NCBI GenBank assembly: GCA_017469425.1
Contig: JAFUGJ010000015.1
Location: forward strand, 29,807-93,806
Length of the DNA: 64,000 nt
Direction: 5' to 3'
Source: Bacteroidales bacterium
Lineage (GTDB): Bacteria > Bacteroidota > Bacteroidia > Bacteroidales > UBA932
A model generated the notes under the pieces. That model did no database searches. It was not told where the DNA came from and worked only from the letters and a program-made list of their open reading frames with translations. Positions within the stretch are counted from its first letter, which is position 1. Each line of letters starts with the position of its first letter. The position numbers and the translations under genes are program-made. Below are positions 26,707 to 34,643 of this stretch, piece by piece.

Positions 26707-27255
26707 ATGAAAAAAATCGCACTTTTTATTTCGGCATTGTGCCTTGCACTCAGCGTAAGCGCACAACCTGCACAGCAGAAAGGCCGTCCTGACGGCAAAG
26801 ACCGTCAGCAGAATCACAAAGAGATGATTTCCCGCCTTCAAAGCGAGCATATCGCCTTCCTCACTGCGGAACTCGACCTCAGCCCGGAAGAAGCCCAGGC
26901 TTTCTGGCCCGTGTTCAACAAAGTCCAGAAGGAACAGATGGAAATCCACAAGGCCCTTGGGGCGGCAAGCAAGAAGCTCAGGGATGCCCTCAAGGAAAAC
27001 AAATCCGACAAGGAGCTGAAGGATGCCCTTTCTGCCTACAATAAGGCAAAGCAAAACCAGAAAAGCGTTCTTGCCGACTATCAGAATGAATTCATTAAAA
27101 TACTCGGTGTCCAGAAGGCAGCGAAACTCTATGTAGCCGAAGAATCTTTCCGCACCAGGCAAATCAACAAACTCGGCCAGGGCCGCAAAGACGGGAAACC
27201 CCAGGGAGCACCCAAAGGGCAGAAAAAGTCAAAGCCAACGGCGGAAAGCAATTAA
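26707..27255 (+). CDS. Exported Spy/CpxP-like helical protein
   Basis: 182 residues from ATG 26707. A signal peptide (MKKIALFISALCLALSVSAQ) is followed by a charged helical domain. The stretch FLTAELDLSPEEAQAFWPVFNKVQKEQ resembles the LTxxQ-type repeat of Spy, CpxP and CnrX-like periplasmic proteins. The tail is Lys/Gly/Pro rich. It likely binds metal or misfolded protein in the periplasm and may feed back on the sigma/anti-sigma pair upstream. A strong bidirectional terminator follows at 27263-27296. Confidence 0.7.
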   Translation: MKKIALFISALCLALSVSAQPAQQKGRPDGKDRQQNHKEMISRLQSEHIAFLTAELDLSPEEAQAFWPVFNKVQKEQMEIHKALGAASKKLRDALKENKSDKELKDALSAYNKAKQNQKSVLADYQNEFIKILGVQKAAKLYVAEESFRTRQINKLGQGRKDGKPQGAPKGQKKSKPTAESN

Positions 27256-27262
27256 ACAAGGC

Positions 27263-27296
27263 AAAAAAAGATGACCGAAAGGTCATCTTTTTTTTT
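27263..27296. terminator. Bidirectional intrinsic terminator
   Basis: A14-type stem AAAAAAAGATGACC (27263-27276), GAAA tetraloop, GGTCATC and a run of nine T. It serves the plus-strand sigma/Spy unit and, read in reverse, the convergent phosphopantetheinyl transferase gene, whose stop codon lies in the T run. Confidence 0.93.
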
Positions 27297-27933
27297 ACGC
27301 TATCCAAACCAGTACATGCCTGTCGAAGGTTATGTATTCCAGGTCGAAGTCTTCCTCGTAACCGTCCTTGTGAATAAAGGTTGCCTCCAGTTCGCCTTCG
27401 CCCTTGGGCCGGAATGAGTCAATCTCAATCTGCTCCGCGAAATCGACCTTGTACTGCGACAATTTTTTGTAAACGGCTTCCTTGGCGCACCAGTAGATAG
27501 CGAGCTGCTCGTTGCGGCGGTCGTCGTCAAGGTCGTCGATTTCGTCCTCCGAAAGGGCTTTCTTTTCAACCGCCGAAAAGTCGCGGTCGAGGCTTTCGCA
27601 GTCGATGCCGACATCTTCAAGGTCATTCAGAATCACCGCCACATATTTGTCAGTATGGGTGATGCTGATGTTGGTGGCGTTGTTTTCGATATAGGGCTTG
27701 CCATTGTCGTGATGGGAAAGATACACCTTCTCCTCGAACATTGCGTCGAGAAGTGCGCGTACTGCAAGCTTCTGCTTGCGCAGGGATTCACTCTTGATGA
27801 ACGAAATCTCTTCGAGTTCGTCGGTAGGGATGGATGTCAGTTCTTTTAATTCTGCCTCAGTTTCCGTTATATGCCAAACACCGAGACGCGAGTGCGCGTC
27901 GTCGTCGAGGTCTTTTGTAAGAAATAGTGCCAT
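27295..27933 (-). CDS. 4'-phosphopantetheinyl transferase superfamily protein
   Basis: 212 residues, Sfp/AcpT type. It transfers the phosphopantetheine arm from CoA to carrier proteins such as acyl carrier protein. The two diagnostic motifs are present: VGIDCESLD (Mg-binding Asp/Glu) and WCAKEAVYKKL (WxxKEAxxK). The family's helix linker between them is unusually acidic (SEDEIDDLDDDRRNEQ). A stand-alone gene, it could serve fatty-acid or another carrier protein; no polyketide or peptide synthetase is nearby. It has its own promoter box at 27951-27958. Confidence 0.9.
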   Translation of the reverse strand: MALFLTKDLDDDAHSRLGVWHITETEAELKELTSIPTDELEEISFIKSESLRKQKLAVRALLDAMFEEKVYLSHHDNGKPYIENNATNISITHTDKYVAVILNDLEDVGIDCESLDRDFSAVEKKALSEDEIDDLDDDRRNEQLAIYWCAKEAVYKKLSQYKVDFAEQIEIDSFRPKGEGELEATFIHKDGYEEDFDLEYITFDRHVLVWIA

Positions 27934-27950
27934 AAATATTTATAACGGTG

Positions 27951-27958
27951 CAAATATA
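27951..27958 (-). promoter_or_regulatory. -7 promoter box of the phosphopantetheinyl transferase gene
   Basis: On the minus strand TATATTTG, a full match, lies 17 bases before the ATG at 27933. Confidence 0.6.
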
Positions 27959-27996
27959 ATCAAATTTTGAATATCCAAGAAATCAAAGGAAATAAC

Positions 27997-28004
27997 TATC
28001 TTTG
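27997..28004 (+). promoter_or_regulatory. -7 promoter box of mdh
   Basis: TATCTTTG is a perfect match, 32 bases before the ATG, predicting a leader of about 25 bases. Confidence 0.7.
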
Positions 28005-28036
28005 CATTCCCTAAAAGAACTATTGTTTTTTTCGAT

Positions 28037-29023
28037 ATGAAATATTTGACAAATGAAAAATTGGTCATCGTTGGTGCCGGCGGAATGATTGGCTCCAATA
28101 TGGCCCAGTCCGTGCTTATGCTCGGTCTTACTCCCAATGTATGTCTTTACGACATCTATGAACCCGGTCTCAAGGGCGTTCTCGCCGAAATCAACCACTG
28201 CGGCTTCGAAGGTGCAAATGTTACCGCCACCATCGACCCCGCCGAAGCTTTCACCGGAGCCAAGTTCATCATATCCTCCGGCGGTGCCCCCCGCAAGGAA
28301 GGCATGACCCGCGAAGACCTTCTCAAAGGCAACTGCCAGATTGCCGCTGAATTCGGCGACAACATCAAGAAGTACTGCCCCGATGTAAACCATGTGGTGG
28401 TTATCTTCAACCCCGCCGATGTCACCGCACTCACCGCACTCATCCACTCCGGACTGAAGCCCTCGCAGCTCACCAGCCTCGCAGCCCTCGACAGCACCCG
28501 TCTGCAGGAGGCCCTCGCGCAGGAATTCGGCGTTCAGCAGTGCAAGGTTACCGGCGCCCATACCTACGGAGGACACGGAGAAGCAATGGCAGTGTTCGCT
28601 TCGCAGGTGAAGATTGACGGCAAACCCCTCTCCGACATGGGTCTCAGCCCCGAAAGGTGGCTCGAAATCAAGCATGCAACCGTACAGGGCGGCAGCAACA
28701 TCATCAAACTCCGCGGACGCAGTTCCTTCCAGAGCCCCGCATACCAGGCCGTGAAGATGATTGAAGCCGCAATGGGCGGCGACAAGTTCACCTGGCCTGC
28801 CGGATGCTATGTCAACAACGCAGTGTTCCAGAATGTGATGATGGCTATGCCTTCCACCATCGACAAGACCGGCGTTCACTTCAATGCTCCCAAGGGAACC
28901 GCAGAAGAGATGGCAGCCCTCAAGGCTTCCTACGAACATCTCTGCAAGATGCGCGACGAAATCGTGGCCCTCGGCATCGTTCCGCCCGTGTCCGAATGGA
29001 AGAGTCTGAATCCTAATCTTTAA
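28037..29023 (+). CDS. mdh: Malate dehydrogenase
   Basis: 328 residues. It interconverts malate and oxaloacetate with NAD(H); in Bacteroidales it works in the reductive direction toward fumarate and succinate. The Rossmann motif VIVGAGGMIGSNMAQS is followed by SGGAPRKEGMTREDLLKGN, the substrate-specific loop carrying the arginine, and VTGAHTYGGHGEAM with the catalytic His. LDH/MDH superfamily membership is certain; malate specificity is the usual assignment for this Bacteroidota subfamily. The gene is monocistronic, with its own promoter and terminator. Confidence 0.93.
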   Translation: MKYLTNEKLVIVGAGGMIGSNMAQSVLMLGLTPNVCLYDIYEPGLKGVLAEINHCGFEGANVTATIDPAEAFTGAKFIISSGGAPRKEGMTREDLLKGNCQIAAEFGDNIKKYCPDVNHVVVIFNPADVTALTALIHSGLKPSQLTSLAALDSTRLQEALAQEFGVQQCKVTGAHTYGGHGEAMAVFASQVKIDGKPLSDMGLSPERWLEIKHATVQGGSNIIKLRGRSSFQSPAYQAVKMIEAAMGGDKFTWPAGCYVNNAVFQNVMMAMPSTIDKTGVHFNAPKGTAEEMAALKASYEHLCKMRDEIVALGIVPPVSEWKSLNPNL

Positions 29024-29064
29024 GACGCGAAAACGCAACTTACAGGCTACCAATACTTTACATG

Positions 29065-29100
29065 AAAACTATCGCTCGAATCGGGCGATAGTTTTGTTTT
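29065..29100 (+). terminator. Intrinsic terminator after mdh
   Basis: The stem AAAACTATCGCTCG (29065-29078) pairs with 29082-29095 across a 3-base loop with one G-T pair, followed by GTTTT. It lies 42 bases after the mdh stop. Confidence 0.9.
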
Positions 29101-29138
29101 AATCAACTATAATTCAAGTGCTTACATTTTCGCACCCG

Positions 29139-29744
29139 CTACTCGGGCTTCTGGTAGAGCGAACCGGGAACAGGCTTGTCGATATACAGCACTCCGTCGA
29201 GATGGTCACATTCGTGCTGGAAGATGATGGCGGAGTAGCCCTGCACGCGCTCAGCGGTGTCGCGAAGGGTCTTTGCCGATGTATAAGCCACATCCACATC
29301 GCGGTAGCGCAGCACATCGCCCCTCCATCCGGGGATGGAAAGGCAGCCTTCAGGCCCGGGAAGCATCTCGCCGCGCGTGGCAGTGATGCGGACATTGGGA
29401 TACACCTCGAAAGGTTCGCCCTCCTTGTCGAAACGCTGCACAGCGATTACCCTGCGGGAGAGGCCGACCTGCGGAGCGGCTATTCCCACGCCGTCCTGCG
29501 AAGGGTCGGTTACGGTTGCTATCAGCGCATCCGCAAGCCTGCAGAACTCCTCAGACGCAATTTCATCAGTACTGAGCACCGCGCACGGCGTACGGAGCAC
29601 GATGGAATCGGCTTTGTCATAAATCGTGAGCACCCTCAAGGGGGTATCGGCATCAATTATTGCCTTTTCGGCCTCGGTCCAACCGGTTTTCGGAGAACAG
29701 GCCGCAAGAATCAGCAGGGCGGCTGCAAGGAATTTCGCTTTCAT
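29139..29744 (-). CDS. def: Lipoprotein-type peptide deformylase
   Basis: 201 residues from ATG 29744. The N-terminus MKAKFLAAALLILAACSPK is a textbook lipoprotein signal with lipobox LAAC (Cys16), unexpected for a cytoplasmic enzyme. The catalytic set is complete: GVGIAAPQ (85-92), EGCLS (132-136, metal ligand Cys134) and HECDH (177-181). It should therefore remove formyl groups or hydrolyse a related amide, but outside the cytoplasm, anchored in a membrane facing the periplasm. A longer reading frame starts upstream but would run through the divergent GH2 gene's signal region. A standard cytoplasmic deformylase presumably exists elsewhere. Confidence 0.88.
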   Translation of the reverse strand: MKAKFLAAALLILAACSPKTGWTEAEKAIIDADTPLRVLTIYDKADSIVLRTPCAVLSTDEIASEEFCRLADALIATVTDPSQDGVGIAAPQVGLSRRVIAVQRFDKEGEPFEVYPNVRITATRGEMLPGPEGCLSIPGWRGDVLRYRDVDVAYTSAKTLRDTAERVQGYSAIIFQHECDHLDGVLYIDKPVPGSLYQKPE

Positions 29745-29749
29745 TTTCG

Positions 29750-29757
29750 TATCTTTG
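29750..29757 (+). promoter_or_regulatory. -7 promoter box of the GH2 gene
   Basis: TATCTTTG is a perfect match, 33 bases before the ATG at 29791. It overlaps the leader of the divergent deformylase gene. Confidence 0.65.
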
Positions 29758-29767
29758 TGCAATACTG

Positions 29768-29775
29768 CAAAAATA
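29768..29775 (-). promoter_or_regulatory. -7 promoter box of the deformylase gene
   Basis: On the minus strand TATTTTTG, a full match, lies 23 bases before ATG 29744. The two divergent boxes overlap in leader space, so the two genes may compete for polymerase. Confidence 0.55.
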
Positions 29776-29790
29776 AAAAAATATCCATAT

Positions 29791-32493
29791 ATGAAAAAGG
29801 CCATCTTGCTTTTCATCCTGTTTATTCCTCTTGCGCTTTCTGCTGCAATTTCGCCCAACAACGCCCGCAGGGCCGACCGCATCTATTTCGATTCCGTCCG
29901 GGGGAACGGGGGCACAGCCGAATGGAGAATGTGCAAGGCTTCCGAAGCCGGGCAGGCGGAACTGATTTCGCAGCCGGGATTCGACGATGCAGCCTGGATG
30001 CAGGCGAGGGTGCCGGGAACCGTGCTCACGAACCTCGTGGAAAACGGAGTGCTCCCCGACCCTTACTTTTCTGACAACAACCGCCTTACCAAAGGGCTGA
30101 TTCCCGACATCAACGATGTGGGGCGCGACTACTACACCTATTGGTTCCGCACCGAATTCGACATTCCCGAATCGTATGAAGGCAAGAAGGTCTGGCTGCA
30201 TCCGGAGGGCATAAACTATCGTGCCGAGTTCTGGGTGAACGGGCATCTTTTCAGCACGGTTACCGGAATGTTCCGCGACGATGACATCGACATCACCGAA
30301 TTCGCCAACATCGGAGGGAAAAACGCCCTGGCGGTGCTGGTCTACCCCGTCGACTTTCCCGGAAGGCCGGGCAAGAAAACCTGGGGAGCCCCCGGTGAAT
30401 ACAACAACGGTGGCGACGGCAACATCGGCCTCAACTCCACCATGCTCATGAGCGTGGGCTGGGACTTCACCTTCTGGGATGCAGTGCGCGACCGCAACAC
30501 CGGTATCTGGCGCAGCATCTCCCTCTACAGCACCGGTGCCATTACCGTACGGCATCCGTTCGTACATTCCACCCTCGCGCATCCCAATTACGATGCCGCC
30601 GACCTTGCAGTGTCGGTGGAGGTTTCAAGCCGATATGTTGACAGCCCGGCCACCCACAAAGCCCGCATCGTGGGAGAGATTACCGGCCCCGGGCTGGAAC
30701 CCGTGAGCATAGAAAAAACCGTCGCGCTCTACCGCGAGGAAGACAAACTGGTGAGCTTCGGCGTGGATGAATTCTCCCAGCTGCACATCAGCAACCCCCG
30801 GCTCTGGTGGCCTCTCGGCAAGGGTGAGCATCCGCTTTACAATCTAAAGGTCACCGTATTCGACGACGATGTTGCGAGCGATTCGCTGCAGACCACCTTC
30901 GGCATCCGCGAAGTGGTGGCCACCCGCGAAACCCCGGATGAAAGCAAGCTTTTCATGGTGAACGGCAAACCCATCTTCGTGAGGGGTTCCAACTGGATTC
31001 CCGAGGCCATGCTCAAGGACAACGACAAGCGCATGGCGGCAGTGCTGCGCATGAGCGCCCAGTGCGGATTCAACCTTCTCCGCCTGTGGGGCGGCGGCAT
31101 CGTGGAAAGCGACTATTTCCACCAGCTCTGCGACGAATACGGATTCATGGTTTGGGAAGAGTTTTTCATGACGGGAGACACCCGCCATCCCCACGACAAG
31201 GCCACCTACTTTGCCAATGTGGAATCGTCGGTAAAGAGAATCCGCAACCACCCCTGCGTGGTGTTCTATGTGGCTTCCAATGAAAGCACCGAGGTGAGCG
31301 GCACCCGCGAACTTCTCGAAAAACTCGACGGCACGCGCCCTTGGCAGCAGCAGAGCGAATGCGACGGCATCCACGACGGAAGCCCCTATGTGCAGGTGAA
31401 CCCCATGCTCCACTACTACGACAAAGCCTCACCCCGCGGCAGCCGCGTCAACGGCTTCAACCCCGAATACGGATTTACCGGAATGCCGCATTATACTTCG
31501 CTCCAGAGGTTCCTGCGCCCTGAAGAAATCTGGCCCATGGACCAGAGCGTGTGGGATTATCTGGACGGCAGCGGCTTCGGCAAGGTGACCACCACCGTAA
31601 AGGCCCTGGCCGACAACTACGGCGAATCTTCCGGCATCAAGGAATACGGATGGAAGACCCAGCTGCTGAGCGCCATGAATTCCAAGTCCATCTGGGATGT
31701 ATGGAACTACAACAAGTTCGACTATGGCGACCGCTACTGCTCCGGCACGCTCTTCTGGAGCCATGCCAGCCCCATCCCCATGATAAAGAACCACATGTGG
31801 GACTGGTATCTCATCCCCACTGCGGCGCTCTACCACACCATGCACGCCCTTGAGCCGGTACATGTGCAGTACGATTACAGGAAAAATACGGTTTCGGTTT
31901 ACAACGACAGGCTTAAGCCTCTGTCGAACCTCACCGTGGTGGCTCGCCTCTACGACCTCGAATGCGACAAGCTCGCCACCTTCACCACCCGCAGCGTGAA
32001 GGTTGACGCCGACGGGGTCGCGAACGATGTAATGCGCCTGATTATCCCCGAGAATATCACTCCCGTGCATTTCATCTGCCTCGAAGTGCTGTCGTCGAAG
32101 GGCGAAGTGCTGTCGAAGAATTTCTACTGGCGTTCAACGGCCCGGTATGTCAGCAACACCCTCACGGGCCCCTGTGCATCAGGATTCGAGAAGCTCAAAG
32201 ACATGCCCGAAGCCAAGATAAAAGCCAGCCTGAAAAAGCGTTCCGACGAGCAGAACCTGTACTACGAAGTAACCCTCAACAATACTTCGAAAAAGATTGC
32301 CTTCTTCAACGAAGTGCTGCTCCTTGGCGACGACGGACTGCCCGTGCCCTACACTTTCACTTCCGATAATTACTTCTCGCTGGAGCCGGGAGAAATTCAG
32401 ACCGTCACGCTGGAGATTGCACGCGAAGACGCACCTTCCAAGCCGCGCATCCATGTGGAAGGATGGAATGTGGCGGAGACCGTGCTTAAATAA
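29791..32493 (+). CDS. Glycoside hydrolase family 2, beta-mannosidase/exo-glucosaminidase-like
   Basis: 900 residues from ATG 29791 with a signal peptide (MKKAILLFILFIPLALSAA). Domain order is the GH2 set: sugar-binding jelly roll (about 40-220), Ig-like domain, TIM barrel (about 360-640) and C-terminal beta domains. Probable acid/base Glu498 lies in VASNEST and probable nucleophile Glu559 in FNPEYGF. The layout resembles endo-beta-mannosidase and exo-beta-glucosaminidase proteins rather than beta-galactosidase. The Asn-Glu acid/base speaks against the exo-glucosaminidases, which use Asp. It likely trims mannose- or glucosamine-containing glycans in the periplasm. Confidence 0.88.
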   Translation: MKKAILLFILFIPLALSAAISPNNARRADRIYFDSVRGNGGTAEWRMCKASEAGQAELISQPGFDDAAWMQARVPGTVLTNLVENGVLPDPYFSDNNRLTKGLIPDINDVGRDYYTYWFRTEFDIPESYEGKKVWLHPEGINYRAEFWVNGHLFSTVTGMFRDDDIDITEFANIGGKNALAVLVYPVDFPGRPGKKTWGAPGEYNNGGDGNIGLNSTMLMSVGWDFTFWDAVRDRNTGIWRSISLYSTGAITVRHPFVHSTLAHPNYDAADLAVSVEVSSRYVDSPATHKARIVGEITGPGLEPVSIEKTVALYREEDKLVSFGVDEFSQLHISNPRLWWPLGKGEHPLYNLKVTVFDDDVASDSLQTTFGIREVVATRETPDESKLFMVNGKPIFVRGSNWIPEAMLKDNDKRMAAVLRMSAQCGFNLLRLWGGGIVESDYFHQLCDEYGFMVWEEFFMTGDTRHPHDKATYFANVESSVKRIRNHPCVVFYVASNESTEVSGTRELLEKLDGTRPWQQQSECDGIHDGSPYVQVNPMLHYYDKASPRGSRVNGFNPEYGFTGMPHYTSLQRFLRPEEIWPMDQSVWDYLDGSGFGKVTTTVKALADNYGESSGIKEYGWKTQLLSAMNSKSIWDVWNYNKFDYGDRYCSGTLFWSHASPIPMIKNHMWDWYLIPTAALYHTMHALEPVHVQYDYRKNTVSVYNDRLKPLSNLTVVARLYDLECDKLATFTTRSVKVDADGVANDVMRLIIPENITPVHFICLEVLSSKGEVLSKNFYWRSTARYVSNTLTGPCASGFEKLKDMPEAKIKASLKKRSDEQNLYYEVTLNNTSKKIAFFNEVLLLGDDGLPVPYTFTSDNYFSLEPGEIQTVTLEIAREDAPSKPRIHVEGWNVAETVLK

Positions 32494-32496
32494 TTC

Positions 32497-33123
32497 CTAT
32501 TCCGGAAAATAACTGTCGAAAACGCTCCGGAGCCATCCGGGGCGTTTCAGGTTTTGGCGAAACTCCTCCAGGCGGGCAGCGTTTGGCGACTCCTCAATCC
32601 AGAGTTTGAGGTATCCGCCATAGTCGTATTTTTCTTTCAGATGCTCGCACATCCTCTGCCAATGGCCTTCCCTGTCGAGTTCGGGATAATGAGAGAGGCC
32701 GTACTGGATGGTGCGCCGCACAATGGTCTGAGCGTCAATGATGCGGTCGGCCTCCGCCACGATGCGTCCGTAGATGCTGCGAGGTTCGTGGTCGGACGAT
32801 GCACGGTGGTCTTCCGCCGCCCGGGCCATGATTTCAATCTGCTCCGGGGTAAACCAGAGGCGCAGCTTTTCGTCGCTGCGGATTATGCGTCCGGATACGA
32901 GATGATGGGTTTTGCGCCCTTCGCACAGACCGGTATCGTGGTATGCCGCGATGGCATAGACCATGTCGCGGTTGAGCGGCTCACCTTCGCCCCGTGCATC
33001 TACTTTGTCAGCAAGCATAAGGCTCTGTTCGATGACGGTTCGCACATGGTCTGTTTTATGGGCGTCGTCGAAATGCCCGTAACGGGGAATTATTTCCGCC
33101 TCGATATATTCGTGCAGGGTCAT
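32497..33123 (-). CDS. HD-domain phosphohydrolase
   Basis: 208 residues from ATG 33123 (MTLHEYIEAEIIPRYGHFD). The metal ligands of the HD fold are visible: HKTDHVRTVI, AAYHDTGL (the HD pair) and the distal Asp in IVAEADRIID. Such proteins hydrolyse phosphomonoester or nucleotide bonds; the substrate here is unknown, and no GGDEF or relA-like domain accompanies it. Its start overlaps the TrmN6 stop (ATGA), so it is the last gene of the lolD-trmN6-HD operon. Its 3' end is three bases from the convergent GH2 stop. Confidence 0.85.
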   Translation of the reverse strand: MTLHEYIEAEIIPRYGHFDDAHKTDHVRTVIEQSLMLADKVDARGEGEPLNRDMVYAIAAYHDTGLCEGRKTHHLVSGRIIRSDEKLRLWFTPEQIEIMARAAEDHRASSDHEPRSIYGRIVAEADRIIDAQTIVRRTIQYGLSHYPELDREGHWQRMCEHLKEKYDYGGYLKLWIEESPNAARLEEFRQNLKRPGWLRSVFDSYFPE

Positions 33124-33857
33124 AGATAGAAGTCTTTGGTAAGGGATGAGTATTCTGATGAGCGCATGGCACCCTCCATTAAGGAAAGTTCCTCTTCGCA
33201 AGGCTCTCCGGGCACAGGAACTCCTTTGCTGAATTCGGCAATGATGCGCTTGAATGGCTTGGAGGGGGTGGTACGGATGCGTATGGTTCGAAAAGGAGAG
33301 AGGCCGAAACTTTTTGCAGTGCGGGTAAGCGGGAGCTCCGTTCCGGCAGGGAGAATAAGGGAAAGGGTGCCGCCGGGGTTAAGGCGCTCCGCTGCAAATG
33401 AGATGATGTCGCGGTACGAAAGACTGTCGGCATGGCGGGCGGCGCTGCGTCTGCCGTCTGGAGCTTTGAGGGAGTCTTCGAAGAATGGAGGATTGGAGAA
33501 AATTGCATCGTAGCGAGCCGAATCCAAGGCCAAAGACAGTTCCTGCAGGGAGATTTTCGACGCATGAAGATGGAGGCTCCAGGGGGAGGAGGCGAAATTT
33601 GCCGAGGCTTCGGCTACCGCATCGGCATCTATGTCGATGGCTTCTATTAGAAAGTCTTCCATCCCTGCGGACAGGCGCTGTGCCGCCATAAGGGCTATTA
33701 CCCCGGTGCCGGTGCCAACATCCAAAAGAAGCTGGGGTTCCCTGCGGGATGCATCCGGCAGGGTCATGGCAGCGCCGAGCAGCACCGCATCCGTGCCCAC
33801 CTTCTGGGCGGCAAGGTCGTTACGGACAGAAAACTGTTTGAAACGGAATTCTCCCAT
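33120..33857 (-). CDS. trmN6: tRNA1(Val) (adenine37-N6)-methyltransferase-like
   Basis: 245 residues from ATG 33857 ([28 protein letters not shown]). The SAM motif LLLDVGTGTGVIALM and the amino-methyltransferase motif FSNPPFFEDSL (NPPF) define the YfiC/TrmN6 family, which makes m6A37 in tRNA1(Val). The N-terminal KVGTDAVLLGA is also typical. It overlaps lolD by one base upstream and the HD gene by four bases downstream, a tightly coupled operon. Confidence 0.9.
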   Translation of the reverse strand: MGEFRFKQFSVRNDLAAQKVGTDAVLLGAAMTLPDASRREPQLLLDVGTGTGVIALMAAQRLSAGMEDFLIEAIDIDADAVAEASANFASSPWSLHLHASKISLQELSLALDSARYDAIFSNPPFFEDSLKAPDGRRSAARHADSLSYRDIISFAAERLNPGGTLSLILPAGTELPLTRTAKSFGLSPFRTIRIRTTPSKPFKRIIAEFSKGVPVPGEPCEEELSLMEGAMRSSEYSSLTKDFYL

Positions 33858-34510
33858 CAGACAAACTGCCCGTCTTTCATTGTGAGGGTGCGGTCGCACA
33901 TTGCCGCGAGGGCGGGGTCGTGGGTAACGATGATGATTGTCTGGCCAAGACGCTCGCGAAGGGAGAAAAATAGCTGATGAATCTCTTCCTTGGTGGCGGA
34001 ATCAAGATTTCCGGTCGGTTCGTCGGCAAATACCACAGCCGGAGAATTGACAAGGGCACGGGCTATAGCAACACGCTGCTGCTCTCCCCCGGAAAGCTCG
34101 GAAGGCTTGTGCTCCATGCGCTCCGAAAGGCCCACGACCAACAGGAGTTCGCGCGCTTTCTTCTCGGCATCCCTGGCGGATTTTCCCGCAATCAGGGCGG
34201 GAATCATCACATTTTCCAAGGCATTGAATTCCGGCAGGAGATGGTGTGCCTGGAACACAAAACCTATCTTGGAACCACGGAAGGCCGCAAGCTGCCTGCT
34301 CCCGAGGCCCGAGACAAGGGTGCCGTCGATTGCGAGCGAGCCCGAGTCGGGAGCCATCAGGGTGCCCAGAATCTGAAGGAGGGTGGTTTTTCCTGCCCCG
34401 GAGGCGCCGACTATCGATACGATTTCGCCTTTTCCGGCGGAAAAATCGACGCCTTTGAGCACCTGCAGTGCGCCGAATGATTTGCTGATGTTCCTTGCTT
34501 CGATTATCAT
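33857..34510 (-). CDS. lolD: ABC transporter ATP-binding protein, LolD/MacB type
   Basis: 217 residues. Walker A is GASGAGKTT (35-43), the signature is LSGGEQQR, and Walker B ends [13 protein letters not shown]; the H-loop is VTHD. LolD drives release of lipoproteins from the inner membrane with LolCE. No permease gene is adjacent, so it probably works with a LolCE homologue encoded elsewhere. The alternative is an FtsE- or MacB-like role. The start is fixed by a TATCTTTG box five bases upstream, predicting a leaderless operon transcript. Confidence 0.88.
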   Translation of the reverse strand: MIIEARNISKSFGALQVLKGVDFSAGKGEIVSIVGASGAGKTTLLQILGTLMAPDSGSLAIDGTLVSGLGSRQLAAFRGSKIGFVFQAHHLLPEFNALENVMIPALIAGKSARDAEKKARELLLVVGLSERMEHKPSELSGGEQQRVAIARALVNSPAVVFADEPTGNLDSATKEEIHQLFFSLRERLGQTIIIVTHDPALAAMCDRTLTMKDGQFV

Positions 34511-34515
34511 AGTTT

Positions 34516-34523
34516 CAAAGATA
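34516..34523 (-). promoter_or_regulatory. -7 promoter box of lolD-trmN6-HD
   Basis: On the minus strand TATCTTTG ends five bases before the lolD ATG. It faces away from the tRNA-Pro promoter, 11 bases apart. Confidence 0.7.
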
Positions 34524-34534
34524 GAAAAAATAAC

Positions 34535-34542
34535 TATCTTTG
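34535..34542 (+). promoter_or_regulatory. -7 promoter box of tRNA-Pro and the beta-helix lipoprotein
   Basis: TATCTTTG lies 23 bases before the tRNA. No separate box is visible between the tRNA and the following gene, so this promoter likely drives both. Confidence 0.7.
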
Positions 34543-34565
34543 CTATCCGTTTCCGACGGTTTTTT

Positions 34566-34639
34566 CGGGGTGTGGCGCAGTTGGCTAGCGCATCTGCTTT
34601 GGGAGCAGAGGGTCGTGTGTTCGAGTCACATCACCCCGA
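34566..34639 (+). tRNA. tRNA-Pro (anticodon TGG)
   Basis: 74 bases. The acceptor stem CGGGGTG/CACCCCG, D-stem GCGC/GCGC, anticodon stem TCTGC/GCAGA with loop TTTGGGA, and T-loop TTCGAGT all pair correctly (one G-T pair in the T-stem). The anticodon TGG is at 34600-34602, followed by the G37 usual for proline tRNA. CCA is not encoded; the next bases are CGAC. The tRNA ends four bases before the ATG of the next gene. Confidence 0.97.
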
Positions 34640-34643
34640 CGAC

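Noticed and set aside
29626-29790. An upstream extension of the GH2 enzyme into the deformylase gene.
   Set aside because: It contains the divergent promoter and lacks the signal peptide that starts at 29791.
34546-34565. A CCGT/ACGG stem with a T run just before tRNA-Pro, looking like a terminator.
   Set aside because: The stem is only four base pairs and it lies inside the tRNA leader, so termination there would abolish tRNA synthesis.
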